The notes: generated from the letters alone by a model not told the origin. Positions 32,906 through 43,700 are shown, counted from the first letter of the stretch. The stretch: DNA of 64,000 nucleotides from an uncultured Bacteroidales bacterium (GCA_902799655.1 CADCBH010000004.1:1-64000); one strand, 5' to 3'. Program-made: numbers and translations.

Positions 32906-35020
32906 ATGAGTGAAATAAGATTCGCAACGCCACACTCTGACCGTGGGTCAGAGAACCCTTTTTTCGAACCGTATGGCACACCACACGATACGGTGCCGTT
33001 TGACCGTATCCGTCTGGAACACTACGAAGAAGCTTTCCTTGAAGGCATTCGTCGTGACAACGAACAGATAGAGAAGACCATCAACAATCCTGAGAAGCCG
33101 ACCTTCGACAATACCATCATCAATACCGAGGAGGATGAGGGCTACTACGACTTGCTATCACGCGTGTCGACGGTATTCTTCAACCTGTTGAGTGCCGAGA
33201 CCAACGACGAGATGGATGCCTTGGCGCAGAAGATGCAGCCCCTGCTGACCCAGCATGCCAACGACGTACGCCTCAACCCACGACTCTTCGAACGTGTCCG
33301 ACAGGTTCACCTGCACCATCGCCGACTGACGCCCGAAGAACAGATGTTGCTCGACAACTGCTACGACGGATTCGTGCGCAGTGGTGCCTTGCTCGACGAT
33401 GCCGGCAAGGACAAGTTGCGCCAGCTAACTGAAGAAGCCTCGATGCTCAGCCTGCAGTTCTCTCAGAACCTGCTGAAGGAGAATAAGGCTTTCGAACTTC
33501 ATATTACCGACGAGGCCCAACTCGACGGGCTGCCCGATACTGCTCGCGAGGCTGCGGCACTGACTGCCCAGGAACAAGGCAAGCAGGGCTGGGTGTTCAC
33601 CCTCGACATGCCCAGTTATTCGCCCTTCATGACCTATTCCACACAGCGTGAACTGAGGAAGCAGCTGTATATGGCACGTAACACGGTATGTACCCACGAC
33701 AATAGTGAGAACAATTTCGACATCTGTAAGCGCATCATCAATCTGCGTCGCGAGATTGCCCAACTGTTGGGCTACAAGACCTATGCCGACTATGTGTTGA
33801 AACGTCGTATGGCCTCCAATCCACGAAAGGTCTATCGTCTGCTCGATGACCTTGTGGATGCCTATAAGCCCACCGCTATCAAAGAGCGCGAGGAGCTGAA
33901 AAAGATGGCGAAAGCGGAACTGAAACCTTGGGATGCCGGCTTCTATTCGCACAAGCTGCAGATGAAGAAATACAACATCGACCAGGAGATGCTACGTCCC
34001 TACTTCGAACTGTCGAAGGTCATTGACGGCGTCTTCGGACTGGCCAACCGCCTCTACGGCATCACCTTTAAGAAGAATAAGGACATCCCTGTCTATCATC
34101 CTGATGTCAAGGCCTATGAGGTGTTCGACAAGGATGGCTCGTATCTCGCCGTATTCTATGCCGACTTCCATCCTCGCAAAGGCAAGCAGGGCGGTGCGTG
34201 GATGACATCGTATCAGGGACAGTGTATCGACAGGAAAGGAGAAAACATACGTCCCCACGTCTCTGTGGTGATGAACCTGACAAAGCCGACCGCTGAGAGA
34301 CCTGCCCTGCTGACACTTGGCGAGGTTGAGACGTTCCTTCATGAGTTCGGGCACTCGTTGCATGGCATTTTCGCCAATACGCGTTTCGAATCGTTGTCAG
34401 GTACCAACGTGTGGTGGGATTTCGTTGAACTGCCCTCGCAGTTCATGGAGAACTATGCCGTCGAGAAAGAATTCCTGCGCACCTTTGCCTTCCACTACCA
34501 AACAGGCGAGCCCCTTCCCGACGAGCTGATCACCCGCATCATCAAAAGCCGCAACTTCATGGCTGCTACAGCCTGTCTCCGACAGGTCAGCTTCGGCCTG
34601 CTCGATATGGCCTACTACACACAGCGGGAGGCGTTTACTTCCGACATCATCCCCTTTGAGAAGCAGGCCTGGAAGAAAGCCATTCTGGGTCGTCAACTGC
34701 CCGATACGTGTATGACGGTACAGTTCTCGCACATCATGGCTGGCGGTTATGCGGCCGGATACTATAGCTACAAATGGGCCGAGGTGCTCGATGCCGACGC
34801 TTTCAGCGTATTCAAACGCCACGGCATCTTCGACCAAGAGACTGCTCAGCGTTTCCGCAACGAGATTCTATCAAAGGGTGGCACAGAGCATCCCATGACG
34901 CTCTACAAGCGCTTCCGTGGCTGTGAACCAACCATTGACGCCCTACTCAAGCGTAATGGCATAAAGTCTCCCAAAACCCATAACGCCCACAATACCCATA
35001 CGCCCCATCAGGCCCATTAG
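32906..35020 (+). CDS. M3-family zinc metallopeptidase (Dcp/OpdA-like)
   Basis: 704 aa, cytosolic oligopeptidase/dipeptidyl carboxypeptidase. It has no signal peptide. The zinc motif LHEFGHSLHGIF (HExxH, about residue 480) with downstream E (VELPSQFMENY) and the family-wide marks WFAWMT-like GGAWMTSYQGQ and HIMAGGYAAGYYSYKWAEVL are clear. The last 16 residues (KTHNAHNTHTPHQAH) are encoded by a CCCAT-type micro-repeat and are not expected in the family. Substrate is short peptides, by family. Confidence 0.93.
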   Translation: MSEIRFATPHSDRGSENPFFEPYGTPHDTVPFDRIRLEHYEEAFLEGIRRDNEQIEKTINNPEKPTFDNTIINTEEDEGYYDLLSRVSTVFFNLLSAETNDEMDALAQKMQPLLTQHANDVRLNPRLFERVRQVHLHHRRLTPEEQMLLDNCYDGFVRSGALLDDAGKDKLRQLTEEASMLSLQFSQNLLKENKAFELHITDEAQLDGLPDTAREAAALTAQEQGKQGWVFTLDMPSYSPFMTYSTQRELRKQLYMARNTVCTHDNSENNFDICKRIINLRREIAQLLGYKTYADYVLKRRMASNPRKVYRLLDDLVDAYKPTAIKEREELKKMAKAELKPWDAGFYSHKLQMKKYNIDQEMLRPYFELSKVIDGVFGLANRLYGITFKKNKDIPVYHPDVKAYEVFDKDGSYLAVFYADFHPRKGKQGGAWMTSYQGQCIDRKGENIRPHVSVVMNLTKPTAERPALLTLGEVETFLHEFGHSLHGIFANTRFESLSGTNVWWDFVELPSQFMENYAVEKEFLRTFAFHYQTGEPLPDELITRIIKSRNFMAATACLRQVSFGLLDMAYYTQREAFTSDIIPFEKQAWKKAILGRQLPDTCMTVQFSHIMAGGYAAGYYSYKWAEVLDADAFSVFKRHGIFDQETAQRFRNEILSKGGTEHPMTLYKRFRGCEPTIDALLKRNGIKSPKTHNAHNTHTPHQAH

Positions 35021-35033
35021 CCCCATTACCCCC
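34970..35033 (+). repeat. CCCAT-word micro-repeat
   Basis: Variants of CCCAT, CCCAC and CCCATTA recur about eight times from the end of the M3 peptidase gene, through its stop, to the start of the next gene. The coding half adds an odd His/Asn/Thr tail. Confidence 0.6.
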
Positions 35034-35453
35034 ATGAACAATAAACAAAGAAGTTTTGACCTGCGCTATCTGGAGATGGCCCGCATCTGGGCTAAGAACT
35101 CCTACTGCCAGCGCCGCCAAGTAGGCGCACTGGTGGTCAAGAACAACATGATCATCAGTGACGGATACAATGGTACGCCCAGCGGCTTCGAGAACATCTG
35201 CGAAGACGACAACGGCATCACCAAACCCTATGTGCTGCATGCTGAGGCCAACGCCATCACCAAACTGGCTCGCTCGTCGAACAACTCCGACGGTGCCACG
35301 ATTTATATCACTGCTTCACCATGCATCGAGTGTGCCAAGCTCATCATCCAGTCGGGCATCAAGCGAGTTGTATATGGCGAGAAATACCGCCTGACTGATG
35401 GCATCGAACTGTTAGAGCGTGCAGGCATTGAGGTAGTCTACCTCGGAGAGTGA
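35034..35453 (+). CDS. dCMP/cytidine deaminase-family protein (ComEB-type dCMP deaminase)
   Basis: 139 aa. Zinc motif HAEANAITKL (HAE) and PCIECAKLIIQSG (PCxxC) are present, with GTPSGFEN loop and YMARIWAKNSYCQRRQVGALVV start. This matches deoxycytidylate deaminase, which makes dUMP for thymidylate synthesis. The ATG at 35034 falls inside the CCCAT repeat, 13 nt after the M3 stop. Confidence 0.92.
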   Translation: MNNKQRSFDLRYLEMARIWAKNSYCQRRQVGALVVKNNMIISDGYNGTPSGFENICEDDNGITKPYVLHAEANAITKLARSSNNSDGATIYITASPCIECAKLIIQSGIKRVVYGEKYRLTDGIELLERAGIEVVYLGE

Positions 35454-35506
35454 CGAGACATCGAAATATCGGAACAACGAATCATCGAAACAACGAAATA
35501 TCGACA
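35453..35506 (+). repeat. CGAAATATCG/CAACGAA micro-repeat
   Basis: Words ATCGAAATATCG, GAACAACGAATC, ATCGAAACAACG and AAATATCGACA form the gap between the deaminase stop and the protease start. It is readable in frame but has no coding pattern, supporting the start at 35507. Confidence 0.6.
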
Positions 35507-37153
35507 ATGAACAACAAAAGAAGCAGCCGCCTCATGCCCCTGTTGATGGCCATCAGCGTGGTCATCGGTATTCTGATTGGCACCTTCTATGCCAACCATT
35601 TCTCGGGCAACCGACTCAGCATCATCAATTCCAGCAGCAACAAGCTCAACAATCTGCTGCATATCATCGACGACCAATATGTCGATACTGTCAATGTCAA
35701 CGACCTCGTAGAGAAAGCGATGCCGCAGATTCTGGCCGAGCTCGACCCCCACTCCGTCTATATCTCCGCCAAGGATGTTCAGCAGGCCAACGACGATCTT
35801 CGTGGCTCGTTCTCAGGTGTGGGCATTGAGTTCACCATCCGTCAGGATACGCTCCACGTTCAACAGGTTATCAGCAATGGTCCTGCCGAACGGGCAGGCG
35901 TCATCGCTGGCGATAAGATTGTCACTGTCGACGACAAGCCTTTTACGGGCAAGACACTGACCAACGAGGAGGCAATGCACCGTCTGAAGGGTCCCAAGGA
36001 TACGAAGGTGAAGGTGGGCATCATGCGCTACGGCGAGCAAAAGATACGGCAGATTGTCATCACTCGCGGTGAGATTCCTACCAAGAGTATTACTGCAACC
36101 TACATGCTGGACGACAATACGGGTTATATCCGCATCAAGAACTTCGGAGAGAACACCTATCCTGAACTGCTCATCGCCCTGGCCAAACTGTCACAGGAGA
36201 GTTTCAAGAGCCTCTGTATCGACCTAAGAGGCAATACGGGTGGCTACCTGCAGTCGGCAGTACAGATTGCTAATGAATTCCTGCCCAAGAACCGCCTCAT
36301 CGTCTATACCCAGGGACGTAAGTCGCCCCGTCAGGAATATCGTAGCGATGGGCGTGGCAGCTATCAGCAACTGCCTCTTGTGGTATTGATCGACGAGGGG
36401 TCGGCATCAGCCTCTGAGATTCTCGCGGGAGCTATTCAGGATAACGACCGCGGCACCATCATCGGCCGTCGTTCTTTTGGCAAGGGTCTCGTGCAACAGC
36501 CTATTGCCTTCAGCGACCAGTCCATGATACGCCTCACAATCGCCCGCTACTATTCACCTTCCGGACGCTGTATCCAGAAACCTTATGTGGCAGGCAGCAA
36601 CAAAGACTATGAGGAAGACATCCTAACGCGCTATGTGCATGGAGAGTTCTTCTCTCAAGACAGCATCAAGCACGAGGGCAAGGAGTATCACACCAACAAC
36701 GGACGTCCTGTCTTCGGGGGTGGTGGCATCACTCCCGACATCTTCGTGGCAGAGGATACCACTGATGTCACTTCCTACTACAAACAAGCTTCCATGAGCG
36801 GACAGATCATCATGTTCTCCTACAACTATACTGACGAGAATCGTGCGAAACTCAGTCAGATGGATGACATCAACGAGATGGCGACCTATTTGAAGCATCA
36901 GAACATCGTAGACCGTTTTGCCACCTATGCTGACAAGAACGGACTTCGCCGCCGCAACCTGATGATTCAGAAGTCTCACAAGCTGCTGGAGCGTTTCATC
37001 ATCAGTCGCATCATCTACAACATGATGAAAGAAGAGGCGTGGATGATGTATCTCAACAGTGATGACCCTGCCATCACAGAAACGCTCAAGGTGATGCGCG
37101 AGGGCAAAGCTTTCCCGAAGAATGACCAAGGAGGAACTGAGAAGAAGCATTAA
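35507..37153 (+). CDS. S41-family C-terminal processing protease with PDZ domain
   Basis: 548 aa from ATG at 35507 (MNNKRSSRLMPLLMAISVVIGILIG); the in-frame extension to 35450 reads through a spacer repeat. Signal anchor (about 8-25), then an N-terminal helical segment (VEKAMPQILAELDPHSVYI), a PDZ domain (about 80-170, GSFSGVGIEF, VISNGPAERAGVIAGDKI), and a tail-specific protease domain with DEGSASASEILAGAIQDNDRG (catalytic Ser) and RSFGKGLVQQ (catalytic Lys). This is CtpA/Prc-type, acting in the periplasm. It overlaps the next gene by 32 nt. Confidence 0.94.
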   Translation: MNNKRSSRLMPLLMAISVVIGILIGTFYANHFSGNRLSIINSSSNKLNNLLHIIDDQYVDTVNVNDLVEKAMPQILAELDPHSVYISAKDVQQANDDLRGSFSGVGIEFTIRQDTLHVQQVISNGPAERAGVIAGDKIVTVDDKPFTGKTLTNEEAMHRLKGPKDTKVKVGIMRYGEQKIRQIVITRGEIPTKSITATYMLDDNTGYIRIKNFGENTYPELLIALAKLSQESFKSLCIDLRGNTGGYLQSAVQIANEFLPKNRLIVYTQGRKSPRQEYRSDGRGSYQQLPLVVLIDEGSASASEILAGAIQDNDRGTIIGRRSFGKGLVQQPIAFSDQSMIRLTIARYYSPSGRCIQKPYVAGSNKDYEEDILTRYVHGEFFSQDSIKHEGKEYHTNNGRPVFGGGGITPDIFVAEDTTDVTSYYKQASMSGQIIMFSYNYTDENRAKLSQMDDINEMATYLKHQNIVDRFATYADKNGLRRRNLMIQKSHKLLERFIISRIIYNMMKEEAWMMYLNSDDPAITETLKVMREGKAFPKNDQGGTEKKH

Positions 37154-37640
37154 GCAACTGCCGACACCCACACCAGAGGAGTCGGCAGCTACGATGCAGC
37201 GGTTATACTGTCATCCGCATTTCATGGCGGCTCAAACCATCATGCTCTTTAATGCCCTTCCCGACGAACCAGCTACCTTACCCTTGCTTGATGCACTATG
37301 TGCTGAGGGACGTACGATACTGCTACCGCGTGTAACCAGTGATACCGATATGGAACTACGTCGCTATACGGGCACTAAAGACCTCAAGCGTGGTGCCTTT
37401 GGCATTATGGAGCCCACAGGGGCTTTATTTACTGACTATGAGAAAATTGAGGTCGTGATCGTACCTGGTATGGCGTTCGATGCTGCGGGGCACCGTCTGG
37501 GACGGGGCAAAGGCTACTACGATCGTTTCCTGTCCCTCGTCCCTGAGGCCTACAAGATTGGTGTCTGTCTGCCATCGCATCTGGTCAACCATGTGCCTAC
37601 CGACGACCACGACGTCGTGATGGATACTGTCATCACCTGA
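37122..37640 (+). CDS. 5-formyltetrahydrofolate cyclo-ligase
   Basis: 172 aa. Motifs: KEELRRSIKQL start, EPTGALF, VIVPGMAFDAAGHRLGRGKGYYDRFL (the conserved PG.aFd..G.RLGrGkGyYDr block), and KIGVCLPSHLV. The enzyme converts 5-formyl-THF to 5,10-methenyl-THF with ATP. The start ATG at 37122 is inside the end of the protease gene. Convergent with the amylase gene, ending 16 nt apart. Confidence 0.95.
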   Translation: MTKEELRRSIKQLPTPTPEESAATMQRLYCHPHFMAAQTIMLFNALPDEPATLPLLDALCAEGRTILLPRVTSDTDMELRRYTGTKDLKRGAFGIMEPTGALFTDYEKIEVVIVPGMAFDAAGHRLGRGKGYYDRFLSLVPEAYKIGVCLPSHLVNHVPTDDHDVVMDTVIT

Positions 37641-37656
37641 CGACAATATCCCTTTA

Positions 37657-39228
37657 TCACTTCTTTACCACAACTTTCTTACCGTTATGTATATAAATAC
37701 CTGGACGCGTCGGTATAGCGACAGGACACCCGCTGAGATCATAATAGGGATGATGCGATGACTGTCTGTCCGTCACAACCTGACTACTGATGCCTGTATA
37801 GGGCGTAATGTCCTGCTCGGGATAACTACCACGTACATAGATGCGATACCCCTTCGCATCAAGACTGAAGACATGCGTCTCCCTAAATGTCTCCGATTTA
37901 CGACTCGTACCCTGTGCTATCGTCTCACTGTCCAGCCACAGACTCCACTCACCAGCTGTCAGACCCGTGATGGTAGCTGTACCCGCTGTCGTCCCCATAT
38001 TAAGCACGACAAATACCTCACTGTCTCCCAACGTTCGTGTATACGCCAGTACAGCAGTGTTGTTGGTAACTGTTTTCCAGTTCACCGCCGGGTTGTCGGT
38101 TCCCTGCTTGGCGTCGCTCAGAGCAGCCACATCATGCTTCAGCGCAAAGAGGGTGCGTAGCGTATTCAGCATCTTATCATCCTTGGTATTCCAGTTGATC
38201 TTGGTATCGTTAAAATAGTCGAGGGCCTGATTGCCACCCGTTTCCTGACCATTGTATATCAGCGGCATACCATATACCGTATAGGCCAGCACCGTCAGCG
38301 CATAACGGTTGTCACCATACTTCTGCGTCAGCGTCTTCTTCTGCTCGTTCCAGTTCTGGTCGTGATTCGTGACGTAGAGCATACGCCCGAACGTGAGTCC
38401 TGCGGACTTCTCGAGCAACGTATTGACAAAGGCTTTCAGGCGGGATGATGCAGTGCCTGTGGCATAGTTGGCCAGCGAAGATTGAAACTGCCACGCATAG
38501 TCATAGTCAAAGCCTACGGTTTTCAGCCTCGTGGCATCAGAAGCGATATCAGCCTCACCCAAGAAGGTGATGGTCTTGTCTGCCTTATACGACTTGATGG
38601 CCGGAATGGTCGTCTGCCAATAGCTCGTGGGAATCTTCTGACTGCTGATGTAGTCACAACGGTAACCGTCGATGTCGGCCTCGTCTATCCAAAACTTCAG
38701 ACAGTCGTTCATGGCCTCCACCAACGCTGCGTTGTTATAGTCCAACTGCCACACGTCGCTATAGTTGTTCGGGTGGATCATCTGTCCGCCACTCTTCGCA
38801 TAGTATTCCGGATGCGTCGTCACCCACTCGGCATTGGTCGCCGTATGGTTGGGTACCCAGTCCAGCCACACCTCTATGCCCAACTCATGGGCACCAGCCA
38901 CAAAAGACTTCAAATCAGCAATGCTTCCATATTTCGGATTGGTCTTCTGGAAATTCGTGGCGGCATACGGGCTGTTAATGCCTCCACCACGCGGATAGAT
39001 AGGCATCAGCCATACGATGTCGACACCCAGCGATTTCAGCTCGCCCAGACGAGCCTGAGCAGCTGCAAAGGTGCCCTCTGTTGAGAACGAACCCACGTTC
39101 ATCTCATAGATAACACGCCGTCCCTCTGCACGCCTCCCTGCAGCGTTGTTGATTTGGTCAACAAAGTCGGCTGAGAAAGCATGTTGCACAATAGTCGTCA
39201 ATAACCCTAAGAATATGAGTTTTTTCAT
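37657..39228 (-). CDS. Secreted GH13 alpha-amylase-family enzyme with sorting-type tail
   Basis: 523 aa. Signal peptide (MKKLIFLGLLTTIVQHAFS). TIM barrel with the four GH13 motifs: region I WLDWVPNHTA, region II DGYRCDYIS (nucleophile Asp), region III FLGEADI (acid/base Glu), and region IV YVTNHDQNW (transition-state Asp). A C-terminal beta domain (about 410-480) and a tail YYDLSG...GIYIHNGKKVVVKK follow, the same type of tail as the surface proteins. It acts on alpha-1,4-glucans outside or at the surface. It is the last gene of the starch locus and lies behind a terminator hairpin (39257-39286), so it may be expressed less or separately. Confidence 0.94.
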   Translation of the reverse strand: MKKLIFLGLLTTIVQHAFSADFVDQINNAAGRRAEGRRVIYEMNVGSFSTEGTFAAAQARLGELKSLGVDIVWLMPIYPRGGGINSPYAATNFQKTNPKYGSIADLKSFVAGAHELGIEVWLDWVPNHTATNAEWVTTHPEYYAKSGGQMIHPNNYSDVWQLDYNNAALVEAMNDCLKFWIDEADIDGYRCDYISSQKIPTSYWQTTIPAIKSYKADKTITFLGEADIASDATRLKTVGFDYDYAWQFQSSLANYATGTASSRLKAFVNTLLEKSAGLTFGRMLYVTNHDQNWNEQKKTLTQKYGDNRYALTVLAYTVYGMPLIYNGQETGGNQALDYFNDTKINWNTKDDKMLNTLRTLFALKHDVAALSDAKQGTDNPAVNWKTVTNNTAVLAYTRTLGDSEVFVVLNMGTTAGTATITGLTAGEWSLWLDSETIAQGTSRKSETFRETHVFSLDAKGYRIYVRGSYPEQDITPYTGISSQVVTDRQSSHHPYYDLSGCPVAIPTRPGIYIHNGKKVVVKK

Positions 39229-39256
39229 AAAACGATACTTGATTGATAAAAATAAA

Positions 39257-39286
39257 GGCTGGCCATTCTTCTCAGAGCAGCCAGCC
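39257..39286 (-). terminator. Intra-locus terminator between the two GH13 genes
   Basis: Minus strand: GGCTGGC (39286-39280) loops to GCCAGCC (39263-39257), followed by TTTATTTTTATC. It lies 28 nt upstream of the second GH13 gene and 56 nt after the stop of the first. Confidence 0.72.
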
Positions 39287-39342
39287 CGCTCTACTAACTT
39301 TAAATTACAGCAATTCTATTATGCCAAATGATGAAGCATATA

Positions 39343-40722
39343 TTACTGTAATACGTAAACCCCATATCCGTATGGCTCCAACTGAATACCAGTCGACTCA
39401 TCCAACGATACGGTCTTTATATCAACATCTCCACCGATAGTCTTACTGTCAAGCCATTGTTCATAGCTTCCTGCGGGTAGATTGGCTACAACAGCAGAGG
39501 CATCCTTCGAACCGAAGTTCACCACGGCCACTACAGGGCCGCGTTTCCACACCAGCACATCAGCAGCACTCGTCGTGAGAAATTCCACAGGTGCATTGTC
39601 GGCCAAAGAAGGCTGCTGATGGTGCAAGGCAATGAGCGTACGGATGGTATTCAACATCTTGCGGTCCTCTAAATTCCACTTCACCTTCGCATCGGTGAAG
39701 TAGTTTAGCGTATCGGGATCTCCAATCTCCTGACCATTATAAATCAGTGGCATGCCATAGAAGGTAAATTCCAGTACGGACATTCCATAGCGATTGTCTC
39801 CATAGAAGTCTTTCAGTGTATGGCCGCCGTCATTGTAATTCTGGTCGTGATTCGTCAGATAGACCATACGACGGTTCTTGACCTTCGATGACTTATCCAG
39901 GAAGCGCAGGCATATCTGCTTCAGCGTATCAGCACTGAAGCCCTGACGGCATAAATGTGCAATAGATCCCTGCAGGTTCCAAGCATAGTCATAGTCGAAG
40001 CCACAGGAATCAATACGTTGGTTGGCCCGATCAGTGATGTCTGTCTCGCTCATCAACTCCACCTTACGGGCTATCGGCAGACTCTTCAACTGGGCGATGA
40101 TATCCTGCCAGTAAGCAACGGGGATGGTGGGACTGCTAACATAGTCACAGCGATAACCGTCGACGCCGCACTCCTCTACCCAGTATTTCAGCGTGCTGTT
40201 CATCTCCTCCACCAGCGCCTCATTCTGGTAGTTCAACTCCAGCACATCGCCCCAGCCATGAGGATGTATCATCTGACCCTTCGCATCCTTTGTGAAATAG
40301 TCGGGATGACTCTCCACCCAAGGATTCTCCTGAGCCACATGGTTGGGAACCCAGTCCAGCCATACCTTCATACCCAACTCATGGGCACGGGCGACGAAGG
40401 CTTTCAGGTCATCCACTGTACCATAGTCAGGATTCACAGCACGGAAGTCCATCGAGGCATAAGGACTATGCATCGTAGCACCACGCGGATAGATAGGCAT
40501 CAGCCAAACAATGTCGATACCCAGTGTGTCCAAGCGGTCCAGACCCTGCTGAGCAGCCTTAAAGGTTCCTTCAGCAGTGAAGGCGCCTACATTCATCTGG
40601 TAGATCACACGGTTCCCGTCGCTGACGGGGTCTGTGCAGTCAACGACCACACGCTGTGTGCCCTGCCCACAAGATGTGAGCAGGAGCAACAGGGCAATTA
40701 GTGAAATAGAATATTTCTTCAT
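39343..40722 (-). CDS. GH13 alpha-amylase-family lipoprotein
   Basis: 459 aa. Signal with lipobox LLLLLTSCGQG, so lipid-anchored. GH13 motifs are WLDWVPNHVA, DGYRCDYVS (nucleophile), LMSETDI (acid/base Glu) and YLTNHDQNY (region IV). It is close to the downstream GH13 over the whole barrel but lacks the C-terminal sorting tail. Role: endo-acting surface or periplasmic cleavage of starch, comparable to SusG or SusA in B. thetaiotaomicron, although it is shorter than SusG and has no CBM58 insert. It starts 9 nt after the SGNH/CBM26 gene. Confidence 0.92.
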   Translation of the reverse strand: MKKYSISLIALLLLLTSCGQGTQRVVVDCTDPVSDGNRVIYQMNVGAFTAEGTFKAAQQGLDRLDTLGIDIVWLMPIYPRGATMHSPYASMDFRAVNPDYGTVDDLKAFVARAHELGMKVWLDWVPNHVAQENPWVESHPDYFTKDAKGQMIHPHGWGDVLELNYQNEALVEEMNSTLKYWVEECGVDGYRCDYVSSPTIPVAYWQDIIAQLKSLPIARKVELMSETDITDRANQRIDSCGFDYDYAWNLQGSIAHLCRQGFSADTLKQICLRFLDKSSKVKNRRMVYLTNHDQNYNDGGHTLKDFYGDNRYGMSVLEFTFYGMPLIYNGQEIGDPDTLNYFTDAKVKWNLEDRKMLNTIRTLIALHHQQPSLADNAPVEFLTTSAADVLVWKRGPVVAVVNFGSKDASAVVANLPAGSYEQWLDSKTIGGDVDIKTVSLDESTGIQLEPYGYGVYVLQ

Positions 40723-40731
40723 GTGTTAATG

Positions 40732-43700
40732 TTATCGAATCATGCTTTTCTTTCCATTGATAATATAGAGTCCCTTGGGCAAACGACTGCCGGCCGTACC
40801 GACTTTTCTACCTTGAAGATCATAGACGTCGAGGCTGTTAGCCATCGGCTCAACGATAGTGCGGATGCCTGAAGTGGTAACTTCGGTCACCGCCGTATCG
40901 GTCACACGCAGATAGTAGTCGCGATCAGCAGTAATAGTGAAATCTGTCACTTGCTTGCCATTGTTCCAGTTGTTGAAGATGAGATTGTATGAACCACTCT
41001 CTGCATCGAGCAAGAATACCTTATAGACGTTGCCGTCAATGGTTTTCTCGTCCACCCAGCTCTCACCAGGCCATGCGCCAAAGAGCTCACCGTCGCCCCA
41101 AGCATACAGGCCCAGTGCGTCGTAGCCTGTTTCGTCAATGGCATAGATATAGTGTTTGGCAGTAGGAACGGCAGGCAGCTCACCTGTCAGTTGGAAGTTG
41201 TCGATAGCCAGCGCCATAGCACCAGCAGCATTGTCGCCAGAAGTGACGGTGATGTTCCAAGCCAGATAGAAGTCCACACCAGGCTGCATTTTCGCATCAA
41301 GTACAGCACTGACAGACTTTACGTCACCAGGAATGGTGGCATAACCCTCAGTGGCGGCATCGGCAGCAAACGTCGTACAGAAGTTGTTGCCTGCTGATGT
41401 CCAGTTGCGACCATCGACAGAGTAATACATCTGGACGGTAAAACCTGCGGCATTGTTGCCCTTGCGATACTTCTCCACATCATAGCTGATTTGAAGGTTC
41501 TCGATGTTCTTGACACCTGTGTTCAGAAAGTGAGCATAGACGTTGACACAACGTGTACCGTCAGCCACACCGGTAGAGATACCACCCACGGCACGATCGC
41601 TGCTGTCATCCTGTCCGAAGTTCCACAGACCATTCTTGGCATTAGAGGGCAGACTGGTGCCACCGGCATACATGGTCTTATCTTGCGAGGCAGCATAGGA
41701 GCCTACCGTGCGGGGAGCAGAGGTTTGGCGGTCAATGCGCCAACCCTCGGGTAACGTGGCGTCGGCAGCAGTACCCATCAGGTCGAAGTTCTCCTGAGCA
41801 GAGAGTTTGTCAGCATTCAGTTCGATAGCAGGAAAGGTCACAACTTGTGTCTCTGCATGAGTCACCTTCACTGTTGCCGAGAGATCGTACTGCTCGTTCT
41901 TAGCAGAAACGGTATAGGTTCCTTCTGTACCATTACTCGTGAATACATGACTGGCGTCGAGCTCACCGCCGTTAGTCAACGCATAGACTAGGTCAGCAGG
42001 AGCATCCATCTCCTTGCCATACTGGTCGAAACCGACAGCCTGGTAGCGTACCTTAGCAGCTATGTGGTCTACAATGTTTGTAAAACTCTTCAGCGCCTTA
42101 GAAGCGTAGCTACGCATCTCAGCAGCATCACTCACAGCAGCAGGATGAGAGGTGATGGTAGTGGGATCTTCACCGAAGATGAGGCCATACTCCATACAAG
42201 CGGCCATATAGGTCGACATGTCAGTAGGATGACGGTCGTCCTGGAACCAAGGGACAAGCCCCTCAGCACCTTTTTCGTCGAAAGCCTGCTGATAAGCTAC
42301 ACCGACAGGGCAGATGGTGACACCTGTCTCGCGGGCAACACTCAGGTAGTTGTCAACAAACATCTTGTTAAAATCCGTGAAGTTTGCCCAGTCGCCACTA
42401 TAGGCCCAGTTCAGGGGGACGATGATGATGGCATTCGGGTTCGGACAGTATTCGCGGATATACGACACCCACTTCTTGACATTACTACGGAAAGACTCGA
42501 CATTGGTGCGAGGCAGCCCACTCTGTTCCTGCAGGATGATATGTGACCATGCCTCCGTACGGATAAGCATCTTGGCACTCGGAGTACCGTCACCACCCAG
42601 ACCGTCGCCTTCGTCCCAATGGGTGCTCAGCGGCTTACCCAGCATCGTGTGCTTCAGCCACCAGGCGTCCTTACCCATAGTCTTGGCAATGTCGTTGAAC
42701 ATGGCAGCCTGGTCGTTGTAGTGGATGAGACTGTTGTTCAAAGACAGCACCTTCACCTTCTCAGGCAACTGAGGGACCAGCGTCACCTCACCAGGCATCA
42801 GGGCGACCGTCTGCAGCACAGAGGGTTCGCCAGGCTCGACAGCCTTGCTCTCCAACAAGAGAGAAGCGCCGCCATCGGTCAGAGTCAGCACAATGCGAGC
42901 GCAGTCGTAGGTATAGGCACAAGAGATATTGTCATTGGTACCCAGCAGCAAGGCATAGGGTTTGTCGATAGTGATAGCAGAACCATTGCTGCCGTAGTTA
43001 CACGAGGCGCTCCAGTTGGCATCAGCCACCTTGAAGGCGCCAGAGAGCTCCTTGTCGTAGAGTACATAGGTGCCGTTACCTTCGTTGGAGAATTCCCACT
43101 CAGTGACGGCTCCCCAACCATTGAGCTCGCCACGCAGGAAGATACCCGACGAGACAAAGGGAGGACGGTTCGCATCTTGGCCTTCCGGCTCCGTCTGTGG
43201 CTCACCAAAGGAGGCCGTCACACTGACATTGTCAAGAGCCAGACCCATAGCCTTGTTGGGCGACGTACCACTCGAGACGGAGATATTCCAGGCCAGATAG
43301 ATAGAACTACCCACAGCCACTGCGGTATTCAACTGTTTATTGCTGACAGCCATCGTAGAAATGGGAACGACATCAGCACCGATGGTAGCATTGTCTTTGG
43401 CGAAGTCCGTCTTGAAATCGTCGCCAGCCTTCTTCCATGTGCTACCATCGTAAGAATAATAGAGCTGCACGGTAAAGCCTGCCTCATTATCTCCCTTACG
43501 GTATTTCTCGATATCATAGCTGATGGTCAGCTGGTTGATAGGTTCTGTGCCACCATTTACGAGTTGAGTCATCACACTGACACAACGGGTACCTCCATCA
43601 ACTGTCGTTGACAGTCCGCCAACGGCACGGTCAGAGGGTGTCGTGCTGGAACCGAAATTCCACGTACCATTTTTTGCATTACTGGCTAGGCTTACTCCCC

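Noticed and set aside
42619-43611. Open frame of 330 aa on the plus strand
   Set aside because: Antisense to the SGNH/CBM26 gene; no recognisable protein features.
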